Shown here in pieces: positions 24,901 through 34,043 of a stretch of 64,000 nt of DNA. Positions within the stretch are counted from its first letter, which is position 1. Each line of letters starts with the position of its first letter. The notes under the pieces are model-generated. The model did not search any database and was not told where the DNA came from. It was given only the letters and a program-made list of their open reading frames with translations. The position numbers were made by a program, and so were the translations under genes. This DNA comes from Kocuria tytonis (lineage in GTDB: Bacteria > Actinomycetota > Actinomycetes > Actinomycetales > Micrococcaceae), in assembly GCF_003226895.2 (NCBI RefSeq), contig NZ_PNJG02000006.1, positions 1-64,000 on the forward strand, in the 5' to 3' direction.

Positions 24901-26097
24901 GTGAAGGCCTTACTGCTAGAGAACATTCATGCCGATGCCGCCGACGCCCTGCGCAGCCGCGGCTTCGAGGTGGAGACCCGCAAGGGCGCACTGGACCCGC
25001 AGGAGCTCAGCGCGGCGCTGGAGGGCGTGGACCTGCTGGGCATCCGCTCCAAGACCCAGGTCACCCGCGAGGTCCTCGAAGCCCACCCGCAGCTGCAGGC
25101 CGTGGGCGCGTTCTGCATCGGCACCAACCAGATCGATCTCACCGCCGCCACGGACACCGCCACGGCCGTGTTCAACGCACCCTTCTCCAACACCCGCTCC
25201 GTGGTGGAGCTCGCGCTCGGGGAGATCATCGCCCTGGCCCGCCACCTCACGGACAAGAACGCCGCGATGCACCGGGGCGAGTGGGACAAGTCCGCCGCGG
25301 GCTCCCACGAGGTCCGCGGGCGCACGCTCGGCATCGTGGGCTACGGCAACATCGGCAAGCAGCTCTCGGTGGTGGCCGAGGCCTTCGGCATGGACGTGTA
25401 CTACTACGACATCGTGGACCGCCTGGCCATGGGCAACGCCACCAGGTGCGACTCCCTGGAGCAGCTGCTGAACACGGTGGAGACCGTGACCCTGCACGTG
25501 GACGGTCGCGAGTCCAACACCAGCATGTTCGGGCGCGAGCAGTTCCGGCAGATGCGCCCCCGCTCCATCTTCCTCAACCTCTCCCGCGGCCACGTGGTGG
25601 ACCTCGAGGCCCTGCACGAGGCGCTCGTCTCCGGGCACCTGGCGGGCGCGGGACTGGACGTGTACCCGTCCGAGCCCAAGGCCGCCGGCGAGCCCTTCGA
25701 GTCGCGGCTGCAGGGGCTGCCCAACGTGATCCTCACCCCGCACGTGGGCGGCTCCACGGCGGAGGCGCAGGAGAACATCGGCGGTTTCGTCTCCGGGAAG
25801 CTGATCGACTACTGCCGCTACGGCACCACGAGCCTGTCGGTGAACTTCCCGGAGGTGCAGCTGGACCCCGAGATCCACGGCACACGCCTGCTGCACATCC
25901 ACAGCAACGTCCCGGGCGTGCTGGCCCGCGTGAACTCCGTGCTGGGCGAGCACGGGATCAACGTGGACCGGCAGCAGCTGGTGACCAGGGCCCAGATGGG
26001 ATACCTGGTCACGGACTGCGGCAACGGCGTCACCGCGGACGTCGTGGCGGCCATCAAGGACCTGCCCGAGACCATCCGGGTGGCCACCGTCTCCTGA
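24901..26097 (+). CDS. serA: D-3-phosphoglycerate dehydrogenase
   Basis: 398 residues from GTG 24901, probably leaderless. It oxidises 3-phosphoglycerate to 3-phosphohydroxypyruvate with NAD, the first step of serine synthesis. It has the D-2-hydroxyacid dehydrogenase fold with Gly-Tyr-Gly-Asn-Ile-Gly (NAD binding, near 145), the Arg in 'LHVDGRESN', Glu-rich segment near 265, and His in 'TPHVGGSTAEAQENI' near 281. A C-terminal ACT domain (about 325-398) should give serine feedback. It is the short, two-domain form and lacks the extra intervening domain of mycobacterial SerA. Confidence 0.96.
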   Translation: MKALLLENIHADAADALRSRGFEVETRKGALDPQELSAALEGVDLLGIRSKTQVTREVLEAHPQLQAVGAFCIGTNQIDLTAATDTATAVFNAPFSNTRSVVELALGEIIALARHLTDKNAAMHRGEWDKSAAGSHEVRGRTLGIVGYGNIGKQLSVVAEAFGMDVYYYDIVDRLAMGNATRCDSLEQLLNTVETVTLHVDGRESNTSMFGREQFRQMRPRSIFLNLSRGHVVDLEALHEALVSGHLAGAGLDVYPSEPKAAGEPFESRLQGLPNVILTPHVGGSTAEAQENIGGFVSGKLIDYCRYGTTSLSVNFPEVQLDPEIHGTRLLHIHSNVPGVLARVNSVLGEHGINVDRQQLVTRAQMGYLVTDCGNGVTADVVAAIKDLPETIRVATVS

Positions 26098-26217
26098 GCG
26101 CGTCCGCCCGCTTCACACGCTGTCACGTCAGGCCCGCACGGCCCGGTGCCCGGGCCGCACGGCAGGTCCTCCCCTAGGCTGGCAGGACCTCTTCCCCACG
26201 ACGATGTGGAGACCGCC

Positions 26218-27843
26218 ATGAGCCACCCAGCCGTACCCGGAGCGCACCTGAGCAGCCTCGACCCCGATCCGCACCGTGGTGAGGAGGTGAACTTCCAGTC
26301 CCCGGGTGAACGGGCCGAGGCCGAGAAACCCCGGACCCGCAGGATCCGTCTGCTGGGCCTGCTGGGCGGTCTCGTCCTCGCCGTGCTCGTCTACTCGCTC
26401 ATGCCGCAGGACGTACCCCACGGCGCGAGACTCACCGCGGCCACCGCGGTCCTCATGGGCGCGTGGTGGATGACCGAGGCGCTGCCACTGCCCGCCACCG
26501 CTCTGATCCCCCTGGTGGTGTTCCCCACGCTGGGCACGGATGTCACGTTCGACAAGGTGGGCGCCTCCTACGGCAACAACATCATCTTCCTGTTCATGGG
26601 CGGGTTCCTGCTGGCCCTGGCCATGCAGCGGTGGAACCTGCACCGGCGCATCGCGCTGCTGACCGTGAAGGTCATGGGCACCAAGCCCTCCCAGATGGTC
26701 GCCGGGTTCATGGTGGCCACCGGCTTCCTCTCCATGTGGGTGTCCAACACCGCCACGGCCGTCATGATGCTGCCCATCGGCGTGTCCGTCCTGCTGCTCG
26801 TGACCAAGATCGGCTCGGGCGAGGGCCAGCAGGGCACCCCGTCCTCCGAGCCCGCGGCGGAGGTGGACCCCCAGGACGACGAGGTCAAGGAGGAGATCGT
26901 CAAGTCCAACTTCGGCACCGCACTGATGCTGGGCATCGCGTACGCGGCGTCCATCGGATCCCTGGGCACGATCATCGGCACCCCGCCCAACACGCTCATG
27001 GCCGGGTACCTCTCGGACGCGCACGACATCACGATCGGATTCGGGCAGTGGATGCTCGTGGGCGTGCCCCTGGCCGTGGTGCTGCTGGCCCTGTGCTGGC
27101 TGCTGCTCACCAAGGTGCTGTTCAAGCCCGAGATCAGCGAGATCCCCGGCGGCAGGGAGCTGATCGGCGAGGAGCTGCACAAGCTCGGGCCCATGTCCTC
27201 GGGGGAGAAGCGCGTCCTGACCCTGTTCGTCCTCGCGGCCCTCGCATGGATCCTGGTGCCCGTCCTGTTCGAGGAGCCCGTGATCTCCGACGCCGGGATC
27301 GCCATGACCGTGGGCCTGCTGCTGTTCCTGTGCCCCGCGGGCGCAGCCCGGGGTGTGCGGCTGCTGGACTGGGAGTCCGCCGTGAAGCTGCCCTGGGGTG
27401 TGCTGCTGCTGTTCGGAGGGGGGCTGGCGCTGTCCGCGCAGTTCTCGGGATCCGGTCTGACCGAGTGGATCGGGCAGAAGGCCCAGGGACTTGGCGGGCT
27501 GCCCGTGGTGCTCCTGGTGGTCCTGATGGCCGGCGGCATCCTGCTGCTCACCGAGCTCACGTCCAACACCGCCACCGCCGCCACCTTCCTGCCCGTGGCC
27601 GGAGGCGTGGCCATGGGCATCGGCGTGGACCCCATGCTGCTGGCCATCCCGGTGGCCCTGGCCGCCACGTGCGCGTTCATGCTGCCCGTGGCCACCCCGC
27701 CCAACGCCATCGCCTTCGGCTCCGGCTACGTGACCGTGAGCCAGATGATCAAAGGTGGGATCGGGCTGAACCTCATCGCGCTCGTGCTGATCACCCTCAC
27801 CACCATGACCCTGGGCGTGTGGGTCTTCGCTCTGACCTACTGA
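26218..27843 (+). CDS. SLC13/DASS family dicarboxylate:sodium transporter
   Basis: 541 residues from ATG 26218, with GTGGAG upstream; TAGGCT at 26174-26179 may be the -10. About twelve membrane segments follow a 40-residue polar N-terminus. The two Ser-Asn-Thr-Ala substrate/sodium motifs of the family are present ('SNTATAVMMLP' and 'SNTATAATFLP'), each followed by Pro-rich hairpins ('GTPPNTL', 'ATPPNAI'). Members import succinate, malate, fumarate or citrate with sodium. The exact substrate is not evident. It is a single-gene unit, convergent with dps. Confidence 0.9.
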   Translation: MSHPAVPGAHLSSLDPDPHRGEEVNFQSPGERAEAEKPRTRRIRLLGLLGGLVLAVLVYSLMPQDVPHGARLTAATAVLMGAWWMTEALPLPATALIPLVVFPTLGTDVTFDKVGASYGNNIIFLFMGGFLLALAMQRWNLHRRIALLTVKVMGTKPSQMVAGFMVATGFLSMWVSNTATAVMMLPIGVSVLLLVTKIGSGEGQQGTPSSEPAAEVDPQDDEVKEEIVKSNFGTALMLGIAYAASIGSLGTIIGTPPNTLMAGYLSDAHDITIGFGQWMLVGVPLAVVLLALCWLLLTKVLFKPEISEIPGGRELIGEELHKLGPMSSGEKRVLTLFVLAALAWILVPVLFEEPVISDAGIAMTVGLLLFLCPAGAARGVRLLDWESAVKLPWGVLLLFGGGLALSAQFSGSGLTEWIGQKAQGLGGLPVVLLVVLMAGGILLLTELTSNTATAATFLPVAGGVAMGIGVDPMLLAIPVALAATCAFMLPVATPPNAIAFGSGYVTVSQMIKGGIGLNLIALVLITLTTMTLGVWVFALTY

Positions 27844-27898
27844 GGGCGGGTGCGGGCGGGAGGCCCCGGGCACGCGTCCCACCACACGCACGAGCCAC

Positions 27899-27951
27899 AT
27901 GCACGAGGCCCCGGGCCACCCGCGCGGTGCGGGACCCGGGGCCTCGTGCAT
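27899..27951. terminator. Bidirectional terminator between the transporter and dps
   Basis: A perfect 17-bp stem (ATGCACGAGGCCCCGGG and its complement) encloses a 19-base region that can form a smaller hairpin. It lies between two convergent stops. Confidence 0.85.
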
Positions 27952-27963
27952 CCGGTGCGGCGA

Positions 27964-28575
27964 CTACTTCTTCCTGGCGCCGCGGGCGGTCTTGGCGGAC
28001 TTGCCCGCCTTCGGGGACTTCACGGACTTCGCGGCGGCCTCCTCGGTGCGGACCCCCGCGTTCTGAAGCTCACCGGAACCGGACTCGATGTGCGAGCGCA
28101 TGAACCACTGGAACAGTTCCAGGCCCCGGACCTGGCCGATGAGCATGTCCTCGGTGATGGGGTCCACGTCGCTCACGCGCGCCAGGGCCTCGCGGTGGTC
28201 CTGGATGACGCCGTCGTACACGAGGTCCAGGGCGGCGAGGTGCTCCACACCGGGCGCGCGGCCCACGCTGTAGTCGTCCCACGTGCGCTCGGCCACGATG
28301 GCCCCGGGCAGGCCGGTGGGCGAGACGCCCATGGTGGCCATGCGCTCGGCGAGATCGTCCACGTAGCCGCGGACCTCCTCGATCTGGGGGTCCAGCATCT
28401 CGTGCACGGCGATGAAGTTGGGGCCCACCACGTTCCAGTGGGCGTGCTTGAGGGTCAGCTGCAGGTCGTTGAGCGCGTGCAGCCGCTGCTGCAGCAGCTG
28501 CCCGACCGCGTGTCCCTGCTCGATGCTCAGACCCGGAACGGTGAAATCGGCATTCTTGGTGGACTTCTTGGCCAT
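27964..28575 (-). CDS. dps: Dps-type ferritin-like DNA-binding protein
   Basis: 203 residues from ATG 28575, with AGGAGG upstream. The four-helix ferritin-like core holds the dodecamer-type ferroxidase residues in 'HAHWNVVGPNFIAVHEMLDPQIEEV' and, further on, the paired Asp/His helix. It oxidises and stores iron and protects DNA from peroxide. The C-terminal tail of about 25 residues is rich in Lys, Ala and Ser (ending Ala-Arg-Lys-Lys) and should bind DNA. Its promoter (28626-28654) overlaps a palindrome that may bind an iron- or stress-responsive regulator. Confidence 0.95.
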   Translation of the reverse strand: MAKKSTKNADFTVPGLSIEQGHAVGQLLQQRLHALNDLQLTLKHAHWNVVGPNFIAVHEMLDPQIEEVRGYVDDLAERMATMGVSPTGLPGAIVAERTWDDYSVGRAPGVEHLAALDLVYDGVIQDHREALARVSDVDPITEDMLIGQVRGLELFQWFMRSHIESGSGELQNAGVRTEEAAAKSVKSPKAGKSAKTARGARKK

Positions 28576-28625
28576 GACAACCTCCTGGTGGGGCCGTGGC
28601 TCCGGTCCGGAACCTCCGACGACCT

Positions 28626-28654
28626 GACTTATTGCGATGAATTCAGAATAACAA
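28626..28654 (-). promoter_or_regulatory. dps promoter with overlapping palindrome
   Basis: Minus strand: TTGTTA (28654-28649), 17-base spacer, TAAGTC (28631-28626). The spacer contains TGAATTCA and is flanked by TTATT and AATAA (28629-28651), an AT-rich dyad unusual for this GC-rich genome and a candidate operator. Confidence 0.6.
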
Positions 28655-28715
28655 GGGGACCCCGAACACACCAGGGTCCGCCGCGGACCCGCCTGCGTCC
28701 TGGTCCCGCGCCGGA

Positions 28716-28744
28716 TTGGTGATCCAGCTCACGGGTTCTAGGGT
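28716..28744 (+). promoter_or_regulatory. Promoter of the FadH-like gene
   Basis: TTGGTG (28716-28721), a 17-base spacer and TAGGGT (28739-28744) precede the ATG at 28775 by 30 bases. Confidence 0.6.
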
Positions 28745-28774
28745 GGAGGAAACACCTGAGACCTGGAGTATCGG

Positions 28775-30919
28775 ATGAGCGCCTACCCCCACCTGTTGTC
28801 CCCGCTGCGCGTGGGCTCCCTGACCCTGCCGCACCGCGTGATCATGGGCTCCATGCACACCGGTCTGGAGGAGGTCCCGGGCGGTGAGCACGAGCTCGCG
28901 CGCTTCTACGTGGAACGCGTGCGCGGCGGCGCGGGTCTGATCGTCACGGGCGGGGTCTCCCCCAATGAGGAGGGAGCCGCGCGCCGCGACGGCGCCCACC
29001 TCAGCGCCGAGGAGCAGCTCCCGCCGCACCGCACCGTCACGGACGCCGTCCACGCGGAGGGCGGACTGATCGCCCTGCAGCTGATGCACAGCGGCCGGTA
29101 CGCGATGCACGAGGACGCCGTGGCGCCGTCGCCCATCCGCGCCCCCATCAACAGGGTGACCCCGCGGGAGCTCAGCACCGAGGACGTGCAGCGCACGGTC
29201 GAGGACTTCGCGCGCGCGGCGGCGCTCGCGCAGCAGGCCGGGTACGACGGCGTGGAGATCATGGGCTCCGAGGGCTACCTGATCAACGAGTTCCTGGTGG
29301 CGCACACGAACCGGCGCACGGACCGCTGGGGCGGGAGCGACGCCGCCCGCCGGCGCTTCGCGGTGGAGATCGTGCGCCGCGTGCGCGAGGCCACCGGCCC
29401 GGACTTCCTCGTCATGTATCGCCTCTCCGCCCTGGACCTGGTGCCGGACGCCCAGGAGTTCGAGCAGGTCCTGGAGCTGGGGCGGGAGATCGAGGCCGCG
29501 GGGGCGTCGATCATCAACACGGGCATCGGCTGGCACGAGGCCCGGATCCCCACGATCGCCACGAGCGTGCCGCCCGCGGCGTTCACGTGGGTGAGCCGGG
29601 CGCTGCGCGAGCACCTGAGCGTGCCCGTGGCCGCGGTGAACCGCATGAACACGCCCGAGATCGGGGAGGCCGTGATCGAACGCGGGGACGCGGACCTCGT
29701 GTGCCTGGCCCGGCCGTTCCTCGCGGATCCACAGTTCGTGGCCAAGGCCCGGGCGCAGCGCGCGGACGAGATCAACACGTGCATCGCGTGCAACCAGGCC
29801 TGCCTGGACCACACCTTCTCCGGCAAGCGGATGTCCTGCCTGGTCAACCCGCGGGCTATGCGCGAGGACGAGCTGGTGCTGGGACCCACCCGCACCGCCG
29901 AGCGGATCGCCGTGGTGGGCGCCGGCCCCGCGGGTCTCGCGTTCGCCGAGGCCGCCGCGCAGCGCGGTCACCGTGTGACCCTCTTCGAGGAGCACGGCGA
30001 GATCGGCGGCCAGTTCCAGCTGGCCCTGCGCATCCCGGGCAAGGAGGACTACGCCCACACCATCCGCTACTTCCGCACGCGCCTGGCCGAGCTGGGGGTC
30101 ACCGTCCACACGGGGCGCACCGCCACGGCCGCGGATCTCGAGTTCGCCGACCGGGTGGTGGTCGCCACCGGCGTGACCCCGCGCGTCCCCGGGATCCCGG
30201 GCGAGGACGGACCCACCGTGCTCGGCTACCGGGAGGTCCTCGCGGGAGCGCCCGTGGGCGAGCGGGTGGCGGTGGTCGGCGGCGGCGGCATCGGTTTCGA
30301 CGTCGCCCACTTCCTCACCCACAACCCCGCATCGGACTTCTACCGCGGGTGGGGCGTGGACCGCTCCCTCGCGGCCCGCGGCGGCCTGCTGCGTCCCGAA
30401 CCCGCCGCGCCGCTGCGTCGTGTCACGGTGCTGCAGCGCACCGCGGGCAAGCCCGGCGCCCGGCTGGGCACCACCACGGGGTGGATCCACCGCGCGGAGC
30501 TGCGCATGGCGGACGTGGACTTCGTGACCGGTGTGGAGTACCAGCGCATCGACGAGCACGGCGTCCACGTCCTGGTCCCGGACACGGACCCGCACGTGGC
30601 CGCGCCCGCCCCGGGTGCGGACGGGACCCGTTCCACGGGCACCGCGGCGCCGCGCGCGGACCGCGCGAACGGCACCGGGAGCGCACCCGCCGCGTCCGGC
30701 ACGGACACGGCGGTGGCCACCGCACCCGCTCGCGTAGAACTGCTCGTGCCCGCGGACACCGTGGTGCTGTGCGCCGGTCAGGAGCCCCGCGCGGACCTCG
30801 TGCCGCAGCTGCCCGCGGACCGCCCCGTGCACGTGGTGGGCGGCGCCCACGTGGCCGCGGAGCTGGACGCCAAGCGCGCCATCAAGGAGGCCGTGGAGCT
30901 CGCCGCGTCCCTGCCGTGA
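28775..30919 (+). CDS. fadH: 2,4-dienoyl-CoA reductase (FadH type)
   Basis: 714 residues. An N-terminal old-yellow-enzyme barrel binding FMN (1-330) is followed by a four-cysteine [4Fe-4S] site (Cys336, 339, 343, 355 in 'NTCIACNQACLDHTF') and FAD/NADPH domains starting 'RIAVVGAGPAGL'. 'IGWHEARIPTIATSVP' matches FadH closely. The enzyme reduces 2,4-dienoyl-CoA during degradation of polyunsaturated fatty acids. A low-complexity insertion of about 45 residues (near 608-652: Ala, Gly, Thr, Ser, Pro) is not a family feature. It is transcribed alone. Confidence 0.93.
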   Translation: MSAYPHLLSPLRVGSLTLPHRVIMGSMHTGLEEVPGGEHELARFYVERVRGGAGLIVTGGVSPNEEGAARRDGAHLSAEEQLPPHRTVTDAVHAEGGLIALQLMHSGRYAMHEDAVAPSPIRAPINRVTPRELSTEDVQRTVEDFARAAALAQQAGYDGVEIMGSEGYLINEFLVAHTNRRTDRWGGSDAARRRFAVEIVRRVREATGPDFLVMYRLSALDLVPDAQEFEQVLELGREIEAAGASIINTGIGWHEARIPTIATSVPPAAFTWVSRALREHLSVPVAAVNRMNTPEIGEAVIERGDADLVCLARPFLADPQFVAKARAQRADEINTCIACNQACLDHTFSGKRMSCLVNPRAMREDELVLGPTRTAERIAVVGAGPAGLAFAEAAAQRGHRVTLFEEHGEIGGQFQLALRIPGKEDYAHTIRYFRTRLAELGVTVHTGRTATAADLEFADRVVVATGVTPRVPGIPGEDGPTVLGYREVLAGAPVGERVAVVGGGGIGFDVAHFLTHNPASDFYRGWGVDRSLAARGGLLRPEPAAPLRRVTVLQRTAGKPGARLGTTTGWIHRAELRMADVDFVTGVEYQRIDEHGVHVLVPDTDPHVAAPAPGADGTRSTGTAAPRADRANGTGSAPAASGTDTAVATAPARVELLVPADTVVLCAGQEPRADLVPQLPADRPVHVVGGAHVAAELDAKRAIKEAVELAASLP

Positions 30920-31131
30920 CGGCCGGGAGCACGCGCCCTGCGCCCGGTGGGCACGCCGGGGCGCACCCCCGCCGGTGCTGCACCTGCGGGACGCGGCGTC
31001 GGCGGCGCTGTCACCACCCGCCCAGTCTGGCCGGATACTATGCAGGGAACTGTCCACGACCGCGTGCCGCACCGCTCCCCCTGCGGTGGCGCGCAACGCA
31101 CCGCCACGGGCTGGCCGAGAAAGGAGGCGGG

Positions 31132-31935
31132 ATGGGTTTCTGGACCGGACTGGAGAACGGGATCGAGAAGGCGGTCCGCACCGCCTTCACCGCGGGATCG
31201 CGCAAGCGGGTGGAGGCCGTGGAGATCGCGAGCGCGCTGCGCCGCGAACTGGACCAGGAGTCCTTCACCGTCTCCGGCGGCCGCACCATGGCGCCCAACG
31301 TCTTCACGGTGGAGTTCTCGGACGACGACTTCCCCCGGGCCCAGGAATGGGGCGTCCAGCTCGCGGAGGAGCTGTGCGACGTGGTCATCCGCCACGCCCG
31401 CTCCCAGGCGTACACGCTCCAGGGTGCGGTGCGGGTGAGTTTCACCCGCCGTTCCGAGCTCGAGTCCGGCGAGTTCGAGATCGTGTCCTCGTTCGAGCGC
31501 ACGAGCACCCCGCAGCCCCCGGCGGATGCCGGAACGTCCGCGCGGGCCCCGCAGCCCCCGGCGCCCGCACCCCACGCGCAACGCCGTGGGACGCCCCCGC
31601 AGACCGCCCCCGCATCCCGGCCGGTGGATCCCCTGCCGCGGGTGCCGGTGATCGAGGTGGGATCCGAGCGGTTCTCCCTGAACGCGGACAGCGTGAGCGT
31701 GGGCCGCTCCGCGCAGGCGGACATCACCGTGGAGGACACGGGAGTCTCCCGCAAGCACCTCGAGATCCGCCGCCAGGGGGAGAACTTCCTGGCCGTGGAC
31801 CTCGGCTCCACCAACGGCTCCTACGTGGACGGCCAGAAGATCCAGGGGCGGGCTCAGCTCGTGGACGGCTCCGTGATCACCATGGGACGCACCAGGCTGG
31901 TCTTCCGGCTCCTGGTCCCGAAGGAGAGGCGCTGA
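31132..31935 (+). CDS. fhaA: FhaA: DUF3662 and FHA domain protein
   Basis: 267 residues from ATG 31132, with AAAGGAGG upstream; TACTAT at 31036-31041 may be the promoter -10. The N-terminal DUF3662 domain (1-120) is followed by a Pro/Ala-rich linker and a C-terminal FHA domain (about 173-260) with Gly-Arg-Ser and Ser-Arg-Lys-His, which binds phosphothreonine. In mycobacteria FhaA binds the PknB-phosphorylated MviN pseudokinase complex and controls peptidoglycan synthesis. The linker is shorter than in mycobacteria. First gene of the seven-gene kinase operon. Confidence 0.94.
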   Translation: MGFWTGLENGIEKAVRTAFTAGSRKRVEAVEIASALRRELDQESFTVSGGRTMAPNVFTVEFSDDDFPRAQEWGVQLAEELCDVVIRHARSQAYTLQGAVRVSFTRRSELESGEFEIVSSFERTSTPQPPADAGTSARAPQPPAPAPHAQRRGTPPQTAPASRPVDPLPRVPVIEVGSERFSLNADSVSVGRSAQADITVEDTGVSRKHLEIRRQGENFLAVDLGSTNGSYVDGQKIQGRAQLVDGSVITMGRTRLVFRLLVPKERR

Positions 31936-31936
31936 C

Positions 31937-32461
31937 GTGTCCGAACTGACCGTGACCCTGCTGCGCTTCGGCTTCCTCGCGCTGCTGTGGATCTTCATCG
32001 CCGCCGTGGTCCTGTCCCAGGCGCGTGACCTGACCGTGAGCGGCAAGGCCCGCAGCGCGTCCCGGGGGCGCACCCGGGCCGCGGTGGCCGCGGACGAGCC
32101 CGAGCGCCGTCGCCCCGAGCCCGCGCCGCAGCCGCAGCAGGCCACCCCCGTGACCGGCGGCTCACGGCACCGCCCGCAGCAGCTCGTGGTGCTCGAGGGA
32201 CCGCTGGCCGGCAGCAGCTACCAGCTCGGGGCGGCCCCCGTGCTGCTCGGGCGCTCCACCGAGGCCACGGTGCCGCTCGAGGACGACTACGCCTCGGGCC
32301 GCCACGCCCGGCTGTTCCCCCAGGGTTCGCGCTGGTTCCTGGAGGACCTCGGGTCCACCAACGGCACGTTCGTCCAAGGCCAGAAGCTCTCCCGGGCCGC
32401 CGCCGTGGAACCGGGCGTCCAGTTCCGGGTGGGCCGCACCGTGATGGAACTGAGGCCGTAA
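31937..32461 (+). CDS. fhaB: FhaB (FipA): membrane-anchored FHA protein
   Basis: 174 residues from GTG 31937, one base after the fhaA stop; GGAGAGG is the ribosome binding site. A single N-terminal membrane helix (about 5-27), a basic Pro-rich linker, and a C-terminal FHA domain (Gly-Arg-Ser-Thr, Ser-Gly-Arg-His-Ala, 'DLGSTNGTF'). It is a PknA/PknB target that links FtsZ and FtsQ at the septum in mycobacteria. Confidence 0.94.
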   Translation: MSELTVTLLRFGFLALLWIFIAAVVLSQARDLTVSGKARSASRGRTRAAVAADEPERRRPEPAPQPQQATPVTGGSRHRPQQLVVLEGPLAGSSYQLGAAPVLLGRSTEATVPLEDDYASGRHARLFPQGSRWFLEDLGSTNGTFVQGQKLSRAAAVEPGVQFRVGRTVMELRP

Positions 32462-32465
32462 CCCC

Positions 32466-34043
32466 ATGCCCATCGCCTTCCGCTACGCCGCGCGATCCGA
32501 CGTGGGTCGCGTCCGCTCCAAGAACGACGACTCCGCCTACGCGGGGCGCTACCTGGCCGTCGTCGCCGACGGCATGGGCGGGCACGTGGGCGGCGACGTC
32601 GCCTCCGCGTCCGCGGTGATCGACCTCACCCACCTGGACCACGCGGGGCACGACGGCGACGCCGAGACCGTGCTCGCGGACGAGATCCAGAACGCCAACC
32701 AGAACCTCTCGAAGCTCGTGCAGTCCAATCCCCGCCTGGGCGGGATGGGAACCACCGTGACCTCCCTGCTGGTGGACGGGGACGAGATCTCGGTGGCGCA
32801 CATCGGCGACTCCCGTGCCTACCGGCTCTCCGAGGCGGAGGGCTTCCACCAGGTGACCACGGACCACACGTTCGTGCAGCGGCTCATCGACGAGGGCAGG
32901 CTCCGGCCCGAGGAGGCCGAGACCCACCCCCACAAGAACGTGCTCATGCGCGTGCTGGGTGACGTGGACGCCTCTCCCGAGCTCGAGGTCCGCACGGTGC
33001 GTCCCGCCGTGGGCGAGCGCTGGCTGCTGTGCTCGGACGGTCTCAACGCCGTGGTGAACGCGCAGACCATCGAGAACGTGATGCGCTCCACGGGGGACCT
33101 CAACCAGATCGTGAACTCCCTGGTGGAGCTGACCCTGGACCGGGGCGCGCCGGACAACGTGACCGTGGTGGTCGTGCAGGTGGACGAGATCCCGGACGGC
33201 GGCGGCGCGCACCCCATGACCGGCGAGGGCCAGGGCGCGGTTCCGGACGAGTCCCGCACCTCGGACGAGCAGCTGCGCGCAGAGCCCTTCGAGGACCACT
33301 GGGACGGCCCCATGGACTCCCCCGTGGCCGGCGGCGGGCGCGACTACCGCGAACCCGGACGCCAGGAGAGCCCCGGCGCCCCCGAGCGGTCCTCCGCGTC
33401 CGTGCTGCGCCGGGACCTCTCCGAGCGGCCCCACCTGCTGGTGGGCGCCGCGGCGAACGCCACGCAGACCGGTCGCATCCCCACGGTCTCCGATTCCGCG
33501 ATCCAGCGCCGGGCCACGATGCTCGCCACCCCCACCCTGGACGTCACCACGGACCCCGCGGAGGTCCGCAGCCTGCTGCGGGGCAGCAGCGAGGACCCGG
33601 CCCCGGGGACCAGGCGGCGCCGCGCGGTGTGGATCGCGGGCGTCGTCGTCCTGGCCGCGGCCCTGCTGCTGGGCGGGTGGGGCGCCCGTGCGTGGACGTC
33701 CTCGCAGTACTACGTGGGCGAGGACCACGGGAAGGTGGCCGTGTACCAGGGTGTCTCGCAGTCCCTGGGGCCCCTCTCCCTGAGCGAGCTGGACGCCACC
33801 ACGGACATCCCCGTGGACTCCCTGTCCCAGTACGCGCAGGAGCGCGTGCGCGCCACGATCCCCGCGGGCAGCCGCGACGAGGCCGAGAAGATCGTGGCGG
33901 ACCTCAAGACCTCGCGCGGCTCCGAGCCCCGACCCACGGGCCGCGTGACCGTGACCACACCCACTCCGGACCCGTCCGGCTCCGTCTCGCCGAGTCCGAG
34001 GACGTCCTCCGGGTCCGCGGCACGCACGGGGGGTGGGAACTGA
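32466..34043 (+). CDS. pstP: PP2C-type Ser/Thr protein phosphatase
   Basis: 525 residues. The PP2C domain (1-240) has the metal-binding and core motifs Asp-Gly-Met-Gly-Gly, 'GMGTT', 'HIGDSRAY', 'CSDGL' and Asp-Asn-Val-Thr. A long disordered segment, one membrane helix (about 388-410) and an extracytoplasmic tail ending in Pro/Thr/Ser-rich sequence follow. It dephosphorylates PknA and PknB and their substrates. The stop overlaps the rodA start (TGATG). Confidence 0.96.
   Translation: MPIAFRYAARSDVGRVRSKNDDSAYAGRYLAVVADGMGGHVGGDVASASAVIDLTHLDHAGHDGDAETVLADEIQNANQNLSKLVQSNPRLGGMGTTVTSLLVDGDEISVAHIGDSRAYRLSEAEGFHQVTTDHTFVQRLIDEGRLRPEEAETHPHKNVLMRVLGDVDASPELEVRTVRPAVGERWLLCSDGLNAVVNAQTIENVMRSTGDLNQIVNSLVELTLDRGAPDNVTVVVVQVDEIPDGGGAHPMTGEGQGAVPDESRTSDEQLRAEPFEDHWDGPMDSPVAGGGRDYREPGRQESPGAPERSSASVLRRDLSERPHLLVGAAANATQTGRIPTVSDSAIQRRATMLATPTLDVTTDPAEVRSLLRGSSEDPAPGTRRRRAVWIAGVVVLAAALLLGGWGARAWTSSQYYVGEDHGKVAVYQGVSQSLGPLSLSELDATTDIPVDSLSQYAQERVRATIPAGSRDEAEKIVADLKTSRGSEPRPTGRVTVTTPTPDPSGSVSPSPRTSSGSAARTGGGN

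Noticed and set aside
33029-34042. N-terminal extension of the rodA frame
   Set aside because: It overlaps pstP, a well-supported gene; the SEDS protein begins at ATG 34043.
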